NCBI RefSeq assembly: GCF_024198215.1
Contig: NZ_JAKCFA010000025.1
Coordinates: 1-64,000 of the forward strand
Reading direction: 5' to 3'
Length of the DNA: 64,000 nt
DNA from: Myxococcus qinghaiensis
Lineage (GTDB): Bacteria; Myxococcota; Myxococcia; Myxococcales; Myxococcaceae
Positions 34,299-42,837 of this stretch are shown here, piece by piece. Made by a program: the position numbers and the translations under genes. A model generated the notes under the pieces. It was given only the letters and a program-made list of their open reading frames with translations, had not been told where the DNA came from and searched no databases. Position 1 is the first letter of the stretch. Each line of letters starts with the position of its first letter.

Positions 34299-35540
34299 CT
34301 ACGGCATGCGGCTCTCTTCCACGGTGAGGCAGGGCTCCATCTTGTCCGGGGCGACGAGGAACGGCTCCTCGCGGATCAGGCTCCGCAAGGCCCCCAGCTG
34401 GGAGTCGCCAATCGTCCCGGCCCCGTCATAGACCAGGGCCAGCCAGTCGTTCTGCGACGCGGGGAACACGCTGTTCGACAGGCCGTTGCGGTCCAGGTCC
34501 CGGGCGTAGCTCGCCACCTCGATGAGGCCATTGGCATTGAAGTCGAGGTTGGCGCTCGCGTTGCCGCCAATCTGGACGTTGTTGACGCGAAGCCCGCCGA
34601 AGCGGGCGAGGTCCGCCTCGGTCGTCGGAGCCACTGGCGTGAAGGCGGCGACCTCGCTGATGGTCGCCTCGTTGAAGGACGCAATCTGCAAGCGCGAGTA
34701 GTCGAACACGTTGGGCACGCCGCCGATGGTGAAGCCGTAGAACTGGTACTCGTAGTTCATGATGCTCAGGTAGTTGGGCTTGTAGTTGGCGTGGTCCGTG
34801 CCGCCGTGGCGCAGGCCGATGTTGTGCCCCAGCTCATGCATGATGGTGCCGGCGAGCTGCGACGCCGAGCCACCGCCGATGAAGCCCAGCGTCACCACGT
34901 AGTCATGGGCGGGGATGCCTCGGGAGATGCCGCTGGAGTTGCCGCCGCTGTAGCGGTTCGCGAACAGCATGTAGTGGAAGAACGGCGCCCGGTTCGCCGC
35001 GAAGTACTTCGTCTTGATGACGTCGAAGTCCGTCCAGACGGGGTTCAGGTCCTGGTCCGCGTCCGCCGCTGCAATCTGCTGGTCCACCACCAGGTGCAGC
35101 GTGATTCCCGTGGAGCCATCCGGGTTGCTGACCGGCGCCAGGGTGAACGCCGAGGTGACGCGGTCCAGCGTGGTCTGCGCGGGGAAGAGGCCGGGGTAGT
35201 AGTCCGCCTCCACGAAGATGTCCTTCCTGCGCGGGTTGGCTCCGAAGGCAGGCAGATTCACTCCGTCGAGCCCGTACACCTCCGCGTAGTCGCTCAGCCG
35301 GTCCCCGTCCGTGTCGGAGCTGTTGGGGTTGGTGCCCAGCGCGGCCTCCACGACGTCACAGATTCCATCCTGGTCCACGTCCCGGTCCGTGGACAGACAC
35401 CCGGGCGGCAGCGGCGGGGCCAGGGCCACGTCCTGACGGGTGCTCGCCGTCGGTGCGTCCTGGACCTCGGCGTCACCACACCCGTTCAACCCGAGGAACA
35501 TCAGAGAGGCTGTCAGCAGCGTCTTCTGAAGCTGGCGCAT
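34299..35540 (-). CDS. Secreted metzincin-type zinc metalloprotease, tandem copy 2
   Basis: 413 residues from the ATG at 35540, preceded by AAGGACG. Same plan as copy 1: lipoprotein-type signal (LLTASLMFLGLNGC), type-3 calcium motifs (DVDQDGICDVVE, NSSDTDGDRLSDYAEVYG), zinc site HELGHNIGLRH from H235 and Met-turn NYLSIMNYEYQ. Copy 2 keeps the Met-Asn-Tyr form, whereas copy 1 has Met-Asn-Asn. Start and stop lie exactly 1399 bases from those of copy 1, so the duplicated unit included the intergenic region. Conserved upstream sequence (CCTTTGC...AGCGAGGA, GCGCATTCCTT) suggests a shared promoter type. Confidence 0.9.
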   Translation of the reverse strand: MRQLQKTLLTASLMFLGLNGCGDAEVQDAPTASTRQDVALAPPLPPGCLSTDRDVDQDGICDVVEAALGTNPNSSDTDGDRLSDYAEVYGLDGVNLPAFGANPRRKDIFVEADYYPGLFPAQTTLDRVTSAFTLAPVSNPDGSTGITLHLVVDQQIAAADADQDLNPVWTDFDVIKTKYFAANRAPFFHYMLFANRYSGGNSSGISRGIPAHDYVVTLGFIGGGSASQLAGTIMHELGHNIGLRHGGTDHANYKPNYLSIMNYEYQFYGFTIGGVPNVFDYSRLQIASFNEATISEVAAFTPVAPTTEADLARFGGLRVNNVQIGGNASANLDFNANGLIEVASYARDLDRNGLSNSVFPASQNDWLALVYDGAGTIGDSQLGALRSLIREEPFLVAPDKMEPCLTVEESRMP

Positions 35541-35960
35541 ACACGTCCTTTGCACAGCGAGGATTCACGGCTCAGCGGGCAGCGCATTCCTTGACGGCGC
35601 GCAATCCCTGTCACATCCAAGGCAATCCAAAGGCCGGACAACACTGACAAATCCGTCACCGTCCGGAATCGAACAGGACCCTTCCACCCTAATGCCAGAC
35701 TTCCGTCTCGGGCTGAAAGACAACAGGCCGGGCCCCCACAAAGGAGGACCCGGCCTTGGGATGCGAACGTTGTCTTGGAGCGATGGACATCCGCTCCAGA
35801 CAAGTCCTTGCGACATGGGGCGCCAGGATTTGGGCAGGTGCGAACGACCCCACTCAGTGCCTTGAATTGAACGAGCGTAGGCCCCCTGGGGAGGATTTAC
35901 CCTGGGGCGCTCCCGCTGTCGGAATGCGGCGCATCGCGGCGTCCGCGGAGCGGGGGAAGC
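35541..35960. other. Intergenic region with relic 3' flank of a third protease copy
   Basis: No gene is supported here. The first 100 bases match the 5' flank of copy 1. At 35663-35670 GTCCGG pairs with CCGGAC near 35634, an imperfect dyad. From 35725 the sequence follows the 3' flank of copy 2: the hairpin, then TGGGATGCGAA, then TTGGAGCGA and GGAC. Homology ends where the third gene's last codons should begin. The remaining 160 bases lead to the GH13 gene and show no clear promoter. Confidence 0.6.
35725..35756 (-). terminator. Orphan terminator-like hairpin
   Basis: AGGCCGGG (35725-35732) pairs with CCCGGCCT (35749-35756) around a purine-rich loop, with CTGTTGTCTTT following on the reverse strand. 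No reverse-strand gene ends here; the equivalent hairpin at 34235 follows a protease gene. Confidence 0.6.
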
Positions 35961-37928
35961 ATGTCGAACCGGGAAACGAAACCAGACGAGTCACGCGGGG
36001 CACGCAAGGACTTCAGCGAGTCCGCGTGCAGGCAGCGCGGCAACCAGGTGCTGCAGCGCACCGCGCGCTCTCGCTCCGCGCCGGAGCTGTTCGGTCCCGC
36101 GGACCAGCTCCAGGCACCCGGCTTCCTCACGGCCTTCGTCCCGCTGGAGCCCCAGCCGGAGCCCTCGTGGCGGCCGGGCATGGGCGCCATCCCCTTCGAC
36201 GGCGGCGCGACGTTCCGCGTCTGGGCGCCCCATGCGCAGCGCGTGCAGGTGGTGGGCGACTTCAGCCACTGGCACGCGGTGGAGCTGGCGCGCGAGCCCT
36301 CCGGCAACTTCTCCCGCGACATCCCAGGCGCGGGCAACGGCCAGCAGTACCAGTTCATCATCCAGGGTCGCTACGGCGACTGGCGCTGGCGCAATGACCC
36401 GCGCGCGGCCGACGTGACGAACTCCACGGGCAACAGCGTCATCCTGGACCACCGCGACTTCCAGTGGCGCTACGACGGCATGTTCCGGATGCCGGACTTC
36501 CGCGAGGCCGTCATCTACGAGCTGCACATCGGCACGTTCAACGACGCGCCCGGCTGGGGCCCCGGTCACTTGCTGAGCGCCATCGACAAGCTCGACTACC
36601 TGCGGGAGCTGGGCGTCAACGTGGTGGAGCTGATGCCCTCGGCCGAGTTCGCGGGGGACTTCTCCTGGGGCTACAACTCCACCTTCCCCTTCGCGCCGGA
36701 GAGCTCCTACGGCTCGCCCAACGACTTGAAGCGCTTCGTGGACGAGGCGCACCGGCGCGGCATCGGCGTCATCATGGACGTCGTCTACAACCACCTGGGG
36801 CCCAGTGACTTGCCGCACTGGGACTTCGACGGGGAGACGTTCGGCCGGGGCGGCGTGTACTTCTACGCGGACTGGCGCGCGAGCACGCCGTGGGGCGACA
36901 CGCGTCCGGACTACGGCCGCTCCGAGGTGCGCGACTACCTGCGCGACAACGCACTGATGTGGCTGCGCGACTACCACATGGATGGCCTGCGGCTGGATGC
37001 GACGAAGGAGATTCGCACCGCCAGCGGCGTGGACAACCCGGCGGGCTGGGAGCTGCTGCGCTCCATCACCGAGGCGGTGAAGCGCGAGTTCCCCTGGAAG
37101 CTGCTCATCGCGGAGGACATGGCCGCCGACTCCGCCGTCACGCATCCCCAGGGCGCGGGCTTCGACGCGCAGTGGGACGCGTCCTTCGTGCACCCGGTGC
37201 GCGCCGCGCTCATCGCGCCCTTCGACGAGGGGCGCGACTTGAACGCCGTCCGTGACGCGCTCTGCTTCCGCTACAACGGCGCGGCCACGCAAAGGGTCAT
37301 CTTCACGGAGAGCCACGACGAGGTGGCCAACGGCCGCAGCCGGCTGCCCACCGAGGTGTCGCCCCACAACCCGGGCGACCTGCTCGCGAAGAAGAAGGCG
37401 CTGCTGGGCGCGGTGCTGACGCTGACGGCGCCGGGCATCCCCATGCTCTTCATGGGGCAGGAGTTCCTGGAGGACGGCCACTTCGATGACGGAGACCCGC
37501 TCGACTGGAACAAGGCGGGCTGGTTCGGCGGCATCCTCCAGGCGCACCGGGACCTCATCCGCCTGCGCCGCGACTGGCACGACACCACCGCGGGCCTGCG
37601 CGGCGAGCACGTCAATGTCTTCCACCTGAACCACGTGGACAAGGTGATGGCGTTCCATCGCTGGGAGCACGGCGGCCCGGGAGACGACGTCGTCGTGGTC
37701 GTGAACCTGGGGCACCGCGCCTTCTCGGGGTACGAGCTGGGCCTGCCCTCGGACGGGCTGTGGCGGGTGCGCTTCAACGGGGACTGGCGAGGCTACTCGC
37801 CGGACTTCGGGGACACCGCCGTGCACGACGTCTGGGGAGAATGGGGCGGACGGGATGGACTGCCCGCGCGCGGGGCGCTCTCGCTCGGGGCCTACAGCGC
37901 GGTCATCCTGTCGAGGAATCGCTGGTAG
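35961..37928 (+). CDS. GH13 alpha-glucan enzyme with CBM48, branching-enzyme-like
   Basis: 655 residues. About 75 poorly conserved residues precede a CBM48/isoamylase-N domain (ATFRVWAPHAQRVQVVGDFS, then HWHAVELAREPSGNFS). The catalytic barrel carries region I (DVVYNHLGP), the nucleophile D346 in GLRLDATKEI, the acid/base E385 in LLIAEDM and the transition-state Asp D453 in ESHDEV. The C-terminal all-beta domain includes VVVVNLGHRAFSGYEL. Region IV with IPMLFMGQEFLEDGHFDD is like GlgB and TreZ. GlgB forms alpha-1,6 branches in glycogen; this short version could instead be a debranching or trehalose-forming relative. Probable start ATG 35961. The AraC gene follows 12 bases later. Confidence 0.87.
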   Translation: MSNRETKPDESRGARKDFSESACRQRGNQVLQRTARSRSAPELFGPADQLQAPGFLTAFVPLEPQPEPSWRPGMGAIPFDGGATFRVWAPHAQRVQVVGDFSHWHAVELAREPSGNFSRDIPGAGNGQQYQFIIQGRYGDWRWRNDPRAADVTNSTGNSVILDHRDFQWRYDGMFRMPDFREAVIYELHIGTFNDAPGWGPGHLLSAIDKLDYLRELGVNVVELMPSAEFAGDFSWGYNSTFPFAPESSYGSPNDLKRFVDEAHRRGIGVIMDVVYNHLGPSDLPHWDFDGETFGRGGVYFYADWRASTPWGDTRPDYGRSEVRDYLRDNALMWLRDYHMDGLRLDATKEIRTASGVDNPAGWELLRSITEAVKREFPWKLLIAEDMAADSAVTHPQGAGFDAQWDASFVHPVRAALIAPFDEGRDLNAVRDALCFRYNGAATQRVIFTESHDEVANGRSRLPTEVSPHNPGDLLAKKKALLGAVLTLTAPGIPMLFMGQEFLEDGHFDDGDPLDWNKAGWFGGILQAHRDLIRLRRDWHDTTAGLRGEHVNVFHLNHVDKVMAFHRWEHGGPGDDVVVVVNLGHRAFSGYELGLPSDGLWRVRFNGDWRGYSPDFGDTAVHDVWGEWGGRDGLPARGALSLGAYSAVILSRNRW

Positions 37929-37940
37929 CTTCACCCGCGA

Positions 37941-38768
37941 ATGCTGCTCGCGCGCCCCGCCGACCTCGCTCCCCGTGCACCGTGGCCGGACATGCCCCTG
38001 GTGGTGTGGCCGGCCGCGCTCGCCATGTGGGGGCCGGGCGACGCGTCGTCGAAGCACGCGCACCACGCGATGCACCTGTTGCTCTGTCGCGAGGGCACCC
38101 TCGCCTTCCGCGCGGGCACGGAGAAGGCGGACACCCGCGCGGCGGGCGTGCTCGTGGGCCCGGATGTGCCCCACGCCATCGACGCGAAGGGGGGAGAGGT
38201 CGTCCTTCTCTTCATCGAACCAGAGAGCCAGGACGGTGAGCGGCTGCGCGCCTCGCTCGAGTCCCCCGCGCGCCTCTTCGACGAAGCGGCACGGGACGCC
38301 CTGCTCGCCCGGCTGCCGCGCGAGGGCCCCATCGCGCACGAGGCCATCGGCCCCTGGATGGAGGCCACACTGGAGGCCCTGGCCGGTCCCACGGAGGTGC
38401 CTCCACCGCGCATGCATCCGCGCGTGCGCAAGCTCCTGCGACACCTGCGCGCGGAGCCCGCTCCGGAGGACACGTCCCTGGAGACGCTCTCCCAGGTGGC
38501 CGGCCTGTCCTCGGGGCGATTGATGCATGCCTTCACCGAGTCCACCGGCGTTCCCCTGCGCCCCTATCTCCTCTGGCTGCGACTCCAGCGAGCAGCGGGC
38601 GCCATCGCCTCGGGCCGCACCGCGGGCGAGGCCGCGCACGCCGCGGGCTTCTCCGACGCGGCCCACCTGACGCGCACCTTCCGCCGCATGTTCGGCACCA
38701 CGCCCTCACTCCTTCAACGTCGCAGCCAGTTCGTTCAAGCGAAGGCCCGCCCCACCGGCGCATCTTGA
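37941..38768 (+). CDS. AraC family transcriptional regulator
   Basis: 275 residues. The N-terminal half is a cupin-like sensor (HAHHAMHLLLCREGTLAFRA, then GVLVGPDVPHAIDAKGGEV). The C-terminal 100 residues are the double helix-turn-helix (LSQVAGLSSGRLMHAFTEST; HAAGFSDAAHLTRTFRRMFG). The helix-turn-helix part with TPSLLQRRSQF matches the AraC consensus (GFSDxxHLTRxFRRxxGxTP). It starts 12 bases after the GH13 stop and precedes a DoxX-like gene by 51 bases, which may be its target. The ligand is unknown. Confidence 0.92.
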   Translation: MLLARPADLAPRAPWPDMPLVVWPAALAMWGPGDASSKHAHHAMHLLLCREGTLAFRAGTEKADTRAAGVLVGPDVPHAIDAKGGEVVLLFIEPESQDGERLRASLESPARLFDEAARDALLARLPREGPIAHEAIGPWMEATLEALAGPTEVPPPRMHPRVRKLLRHLRAEPAPEDTSLETLSQVAGLSSGRLMHAFTESTGVPLRPYLLWLRLQRAAGAIASGRTAGEAAHAAGFSDAAHLTRTFRRMFGTTPSLLQRRSQFVQAKARPTGAS

Positions 38769-38819
38769 GCATCGACCCACCGGGACCATCCCCGGTCCGG
38801 ATGCCCGAGGTGCCTCGCC

Positions 38820-39302
38820 ATGTCCTTCGCCCTGGTGCTCATCACCGCCTTCCTGTTGCTCCACCTGCCTCCGCTGCGTCGCCTCCCCGCGCTCTCCACG
38901 GCCGCTCGTCGCGCCGCCGTGGCCGCCGGACTCTTCTTCATCGGCGCCGGCGTCATGCACTTCGCGATGCCCGCACGGTACGACGCGATGATTCCGCCGC
39001 AGCTCCCCTCGCCGCGCTTCTGGACGCTGCTGTCCGGCGTGCTCGAAGCCCTGGGCGGCGTGGGCCTGCTGATGCCCCGGACGCGCAAGCTCGCGGCCCT
39101 GGGGCTCGTCGCGCTATTGCTCGCCATCCTCCCCGCCAACATCCACGAGGCTGCGGCGAATCAGGGCACCCACGTCCTGCCGTTTCCGGACGGGTACTTC
39201 TGGCTGCGCATCCCCTTCCAGCTCGTCTACGTCGCGTGGGTGACATGGGCCGGTGGACTGTGGCCGCTCGGAAGCCGTGCGAGCCGCGCCATCACTGGTT
39301 AG
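38820..39302 (+). CDS. DoxX-like membrane protein
   Basis: 160 residues with four hydrophobic segments (FALVLITAFLLLHL; AAVAAGLFFIGAGVMHFA; LALGGVGLLM-type segment near 80; LGLVALLLAILPANIHEA). The motif FFIGAGVMHFAMPARYDAM is typical of DoxX/MauE-like proteins, small quinone- or redox-linked membrane proteins. It is probably co-transcribed with the AraC gene upstream and the aldo/keto reductase 11 bases downstream. Confidence 0.85.
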   Translation: MSFALVLITAFLLLHLPPLRRLPALSTAARRAAVAAGLFFIGAGVMHFAMPARYDAMIPPQLPSPRFWTLLSGVLEALGGVGLLMPRTRKLAALGLVALLLAILPANIHEAAANQGTHVLPFPDGYFWLRIPFQLVYVAWVTWAGGLWPLGSRASRAITG

Positions 39303-39313
39303 GCTGCCGCCCC

Positions 39314-40309
39314 ATGCACTTCCGTCATCTTGGTCGCAGCGGTCTGGCCGTCAGTGAGATTTCCTTCGGCAACTGGCTCACGCACGGCTCCCAGGTGGAA
39401 GAGGACGCCGCGGTGGCCTGCGTGAAGGCCGCGCAGGACGTTGGCATCACCACCTTCGACACGGCGGACGTCTACGCCGGCACCCGCGCGGAGTCAGTGC
39501 TCGGCCGCGCCCTCAAGGGCCAGCGCCGCGCCGGCTATGAGCTGTTCACCAAGGTGTTCTGGCCCACCGGCCCCGGGAAGAACGACTGGGGCCTGTCACG
39601 CAAGCACATCATGGAGTCCATCCACGGCTCGCTGAGCCGCCTCCAGACGGACTACGTGGACCTGTACCAGGCGCACCGCTTCGACACGGCGACGCCGCTG
39701 GAGGAGACGATGGTCGCCTTCGCGGACATCGTCCGTCAGGGCAAGGCCCACTACATCGGCGTCTCCGAGTGGACCGCCGACCAGATTCGCCAGGGCGCCG
39801 CGCTCGCCCGCGAGCTGCGAATCCCCTTCGTCTCCAGCCAGCCCCAGTACTCCATGCTCTGGCGCGTCATCGAGGAGAAGGTCATCCCCGCGTCGCTCGA
39901 GGAGGGCCTGGGGCAGATTGTCTGGTCCCCCATGGCGATGGGCGTGCTCACCGGCAAGTACCTCCCCGGACAGCCGCCTCCGGCGGGAAGTCGCGCCACG
40001 GACCCTACCGGCTCGCGCTTCATCGCCCGGTTCATGAAGGACGACGTGCTCACGCGCGTGCAGCAACTGCGTCCGCTGGCGCAGGAGGCGGGACTCACCA
40101 TGGCGCAGCTCGCCGTCGCCTGGGTGCTCCAGAACAAGGGCGTCTCCTCCGCCATCATCGGCGCCTCCCGCCCCGAGCAGGTCCACGACACCGCGAAGGC
40201 CGCCGGCGTGAAGCTGGAGGCGGAGTTGATGCGCCGCATCGACGAGGTGCTCGGCCCCGTCGTCGAGCGCAACCCCGCCCTCACCGACGCGCCCGACCGG
40301 AAGATTTGA
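39314..40309 (+). CDS. Aldo/keto reductase (voltage-gated K channel beta-subunit-like)
   Basis: 331 residues from the ATG at 39314. It is an NADPH-dependent TIM-barrel oxidoreductase. The catalytic set is present: Asp and Tyr in FDTADVYAGTRAESVLGRAL, Lys in LFTKVFWP and His in DLYQAHRFD. The cofactor-binding end reads VSSAIIGASRPEQVHD. The pattern MHFRHLGRSGLAVSEISFGN is typical of the KCNAB-like/YghZ branch. The substrate is unknown. It is preceded by the DoxX-like gene and followed by a terminator. Confidence 0.95.
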   Translation: MHFRHLGRSGLAVSEISFGNWLTHGSQVEEDAAVACVKAAQDVGITTFDTADVYAGTRAESVLGRALKGQRRAGYELFTKVFWPTGPGKNDWGLSRKHIMESIHGSLSRLQTDYVDLYQAHRFDTATPLEETMVAFADIVRQGKAHYIGVSEWTADQIRQGAALARELRIPFVSSQPQYSMLWRVIEEKVIPASLEEGLGQIVWSPMAMGVLTGKYLPGQPPPAGSRATDPTGSRFIARFMKDDVLTRVQQLRPLAQEAGLTMAQLAVAWVLQNKGVSSAIIGASRPEQVHDTAKAAGVKLEAELMRRIDEVLGPVVERNPALTDAPDRKI

Positions 40310-40334
40310 AGCACGGCTGTCGCGAGACAGACGC

Positions 40335-40370
40335 CTCTGTCCCTTCTCCGACACTTGAGAGGGGACAGGG
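40335..40370 (+). terminator. Terminator after the aldo/keto reductase gene
   Basis: CTGTCCCTTCTC pairs with GAGAGGGGACAG (12 bp, one wobble) around an 8-base loop, 26 bases after the stop; no U-tract. Confidence 0.7.
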
Positions 40371-40466
40371 TTGAAGGCGCCAAGCCGAGACATGGACTAA
40401 TCCCTCCCAAGGCGCGCCAGCGTGGGCGCGCCGGACGCAATCACAGTCGCGCGCGGAGGGGGAAAC

Positions 40467-40691
40467 ATGAAGAAGACCTTGCTGATGGGCTTGCTGGGCG
40501 CTGTCATTGGCGTCGGCGCATCCCTGGTGTCCACGACGGCGAGTGCCGCGGAGGACCTGCTGGCGCCGTGCTGCTCATTCTGTGACGCCAGATATGAAGC
40601 GTGCCTGTCGGGCTGCACCACTCCGGCCTGCGAAGTCGCCTGCGAAAATACCTGGGACGGCTGCTTCGGAGTCTGCCGCTTCGAGTGCTGA
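40467..40691 (+). CDS. Small secreted cysteine-rich peptide
   Basis: 74 residues from the ATG at 40467, with GGAGGGGG upstream. A clean signal peptide (KKTLLMGLLGAVIGVGASLV, cleavage after TASA) leaves a mature peptide of about 46 residues with ten cysteines (CCSFCDARYEACLSGC, then TTPACEVACENTWDGCFGVC and a final FEC). The paired spacing CxxxC...CxxxC suggests two helical hairpins clamped by disulphides, as in CHCH-like or conotoxin-like folds. I do not recognise the family. It has its own terminator, so it is probably monocistronic. Role unknown; a signalling, antimicrobial or metal-binding peptide would fit. Confidence 0.8.
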   Translation: MKKTLLMGLLGAVIGVGASLVSTTASAAEDLLAPCCSFCDARYEACLSGCTTPACEVACENTWDGCFGVCRFEC

Positions 40692-40710
40692 GCGAAGAAT
40701 CCACCCGACG

Positions 40711-40740
40711 GAGGGCGCGGACGCAAAGGCCCGCGCTCTT
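40711..40740 (+). terminator. Terminator after the Cys-rich peptide gene
   Basis: GAGGGCGCGG pairs with CCGCGCTCTT (10 bp, two wobbles) around a 10-base loop, 20 bases after the stop, ending in CTCTT. Confidence 0.68.
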
Positions 40741-40802
40741 CGGTTCATCGACCTCTCGCGCCGCCCTATACTCCCTCCAGGTTCTTCCTCTGGAGGTGGC
40801 GT

Positions 40803-41093
40803 GTGCGTTGGCTCGTAATCACCGCAGTGCTGTTCGCGTCGAGTGCGTCCGCCCAGACTCCCGAATGCAAGTCCGCGAAGAAGGAGCTCGCGGAGCGGGA
40901 GGAACAGCTCACCACCTTGAAGAAGGCGCGCAAGGACATGCGCGACGTGGTGCTCACCGCGAAGAAGGGGCGCGCGCACAGCCGGGCCCTGGACTCGCTG
41001 GAGAAGGCGGATGACGCCATGGAGGACGCCGTCAAGCGGGCGACGGCGGAGCAGACCCAGCGCGACAAGCTGACCAAGGAGATCTGCAAATAG
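40803..41093 (+). CDS. Small secreted coiled-coil protein
   Basis: 96 residues from a GTG at 40803 with TGGAGGTGG upstream. A short signal peptide (WLVITAVLFASSASAQ) is followed by a highly charged helical mature part with heptad-like Leu/Ala positions (KKELAEREEQLTTLKKARKD, then DSLEKADDAMEDAVKRAT). Two cysteines near the ends (PECKS, EICK) could close a helical hairpin. No family recognised; a periplasmic location is likely. Confidence 0.75.
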   Translation: MRWLVITAVLFASSASAQTPECKSAKKELAEREEQLTTLKKARKDMRDVVLTAKKGRAHSRALDSLEKADDAMEDAVKRATAEQTQRDKLTKEICK

Positions 41094-41233
41094 CCGTCGC
41101 GCCATCCAGGCGCCGCGTCAGCTCGCGGTGCCCGTCGCATGGGACTCCGACTCTCACGTTCTCAAGTTCCTGATGTTTCCGAGATACAAACTCGCCTCTT
41201 GGGATTCACCCGGGCTTGAAGCAAGGTCAGTCC

Positions 41234-42238
41234 ATGAATCGGCAAGAATCCGCGATGGCCTTCTCGATGGCGGTGCTGTGGATTCCCCTGCTGCTGGGCG
41301 TGTTCGTCGGGACGTGGCTCCGGAAGAACGTGCACCCCAAGCTGGTGGCACGCTCGAAGCTCCTCGGCAGGACGGCGAACTCCGGCGCCACCACGGTGGT
41401 GAACATCCTTCTCATCATCGCCTGGGCGGGAGTGATGATGGCATGCAGCGGCATGGCGGCTCCGAAGACGCTCGCGTGGCTCCAGTCGCTTGGAGCGCTG
41501 CCCATCCAGCCCTCGCTGGGGCTGCTGCGAGGAGTCTCGCTGTTCGCGGCCTTCATGATTGGCTACACCGGCGGGGCCATGCCCAGGGGCGCCTCCACAC
41601 CACAGCCCCCCGGGGAACTCGCCCACGCGCCAGGAGCGACCGTGTCCAGTGCCGGCAACGGCCAGCCCATCAACAAGCACTCCAACATGAAGGTGTACCT
41701 CGTCATCACGGGCACGATTGCCGTCGGACTCGGCCTGGGCATGGTGAGCACGGGGCTCAAGAAGGGTGGCTTCTTGACGACCTCGGACGTAGGCGGGCTC
41801 CCCGAGCTGGCCCGCATTCAGGAGCAGCTGAGGCCGCTCGAGGCCTGCTCGCTCACCTATCAAGAGCGGGACCGGCGGGGCCAGCGCAAGTACCCGACCA
41901 CGGTCTTCATCCGGACCTGCACGCTGGGCGAATACATCTCCGTCACCATCCCCGTCCCTGGGACCTGGGCGGCCCGGGGCGTCGGCTTCGAGATGCTCCG
42001 GAGCTCCAGCTCGGAGCCCTGGGAAATCATGGTCGAGAAGAACGACGTGCCCTTCCCCGACCTCAAGGAGGCACTGGAGCACTTCGCTCCGCTCATCGCC
42101 GCGCAGTATCCCGAGAAGCTCCGCGAACAGCGCGACAACGCGAACAAGATGGACCGCCACCTGGACGAACAGGCCCGCGAACGGGACCGCGTGGAGAAGG
42201 AACGCAAGGAGCGGGCGAAGACCTCCTATCCGGAGTGA
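41234..42238 (+). CDS. Membrane protein of unknown function
   Basis: 334 residues from the ATG at 41234; a TTG at 41216 is possible. Four hydrophobic segments are visible (MAVLWIPLLLGVFVGTWL; TVVNILLIIAWAGVMMAC; GLLRGVSLFAAFMIGYTGGA; VYLVITGTIAVGLGLGMVS). A soluble domain of about 150 residues follows, with two cysteines (LEACSLTYQ, RTCTLGEYIS). The C-terminus is a strongly charged helix (EKERKERAKTSY). No family recognised. Confidence 0.72.
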   Translation: MNRQESAMAFSMAVLWIPLLLGVFVGTWLRKNVHPKLVARSKLLGRTANSGATTVVNILLIIAWAGVMMACSGMAAPKTLAWLQSLGALPIQPSLGLLRGVSLFAAFMIGYTGGAMPRGASTPQPPGELAHAPGATVSSAGNGQPINKHSNMKVYLVITGTIAVGLGLGMVSTGLKKGGFLTTSDVGGLPELARIQEQLRPLEACSLTYQERDRRGQRKYPTTVFIRTCTLGEYISVTIPVPGTWAARGVGFEMLRSSSSEPWEIMVEKNDVPFPDLKEALEHFAPLIAAQYPEKLREQRDNANKMDRHLDEQARERDRVEKERKERAKTSYPE

Positions 42239-42262
42239 CGCTCCCCGCCCGCATCCCTCATC

Positions 42263-42661
42263 TCAACGCGGGCACCGCGGATGCGCGGCGGCGTGCAGCC
42301 GCTGGTACTCCGACTGCGTGAGCTCTCCCGCGAAGAGCGTCATCGCGATTTCGCCCCAGGTGCCCACCCAGTCAGAGGGCATCACGAGCGGGTCATAGTG
42401 CACGCCCGGCGGCGGAGGCGGCGGCGACATCATGAGGTAGCCATCACCGAGCCGATGCGGAGGCAGCTCCCGCGCGAGCACCCGACGTCGCAGTTCGTCG
42501 AAGGAGATGTCGCCGCGCTTGTACGCGGTGGCATCGGCCAGCGCGGCGGAGTAGTCCGCGCTGCCCTCCGGAATCCGAGGGTCCCTCGCGGGCCCGCCAC
42601 GCGGTGGCATGCCGGGCGGCCTCGGCGGCGGGGGAAGCGAATCCTCGGGCGGCTTCGTCAT
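42263..42661 (-). CDS. Hypothetical proline-rich cytoplasmic protein
   Basis: 132 residues from the ATG at 42661, which has AGGAGAG upstream. The N-terminal 35 residues are proline-rich (SLPPPPRPPGMPPRGGPARD). The rest looks folded (ADATAYKRGDISFDELRRRV; WGEIAMTLFAGELTQSEYQR). The motif KRGDISFDELRRRVLA resembles SHOCT-like short helical domains, but this is weak. Convergent with the membrane-protein gene and divergent from the sugar dehydrogenase. Confidence 0.7.
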   Translation of the reverse strand: MTKPPEDSLPPPPRPPGMPPRGGPARDPRIPEGSADYSAALADATAYKRGDISFDELRRRVLARELPPHRLGDGYLMMSPPPPPPGVHYDPLVMPSDWVGTWGEIAMTLFAGELTQSEYQRLHAAAHPRCPR

Positions 42662-42750
42662 GCGCTCTCCTGATGTCGGGAGACGAACCTTCCCCCAGAC
42701 GCGCGGATTCCTCCAGCCCCTCCACTGCTGACTCCTCCACGCATGCCGTG

Positions 42751-42792
42751 TTGGACCGCGCACACCGTTCCGCGAGTCCAATGGGCGGAACG
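42751..42792. promoter_or_regulatory. Two overlapping inverted repeats upstream of the sugar dehydrogenase
   Basis: TTGGAC (42751-42756) pairs with GTCCAA (42776-42781). CGTTCCGC (42766-42773) pairs perfectly with GCGGAACG (42785-42792). The two stems share bases, so as RNA they would be mutually exclusive; as DNA they could be overlapping operators. They lie 46 bases before the dehydrogenase start. Confidence 0.45.
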
Positions 42793-42837
42793 AGCTCCAG
42801 GGTCGATAGCTGTCGGCTTCTCCCCGCTCACCCGCCC

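Noticed and set aside
35991..38666. 891-codon antisense ORF over the GH13 and AraC genes
   Set aside because: Shadow composition and overlaps two well-supported genes.
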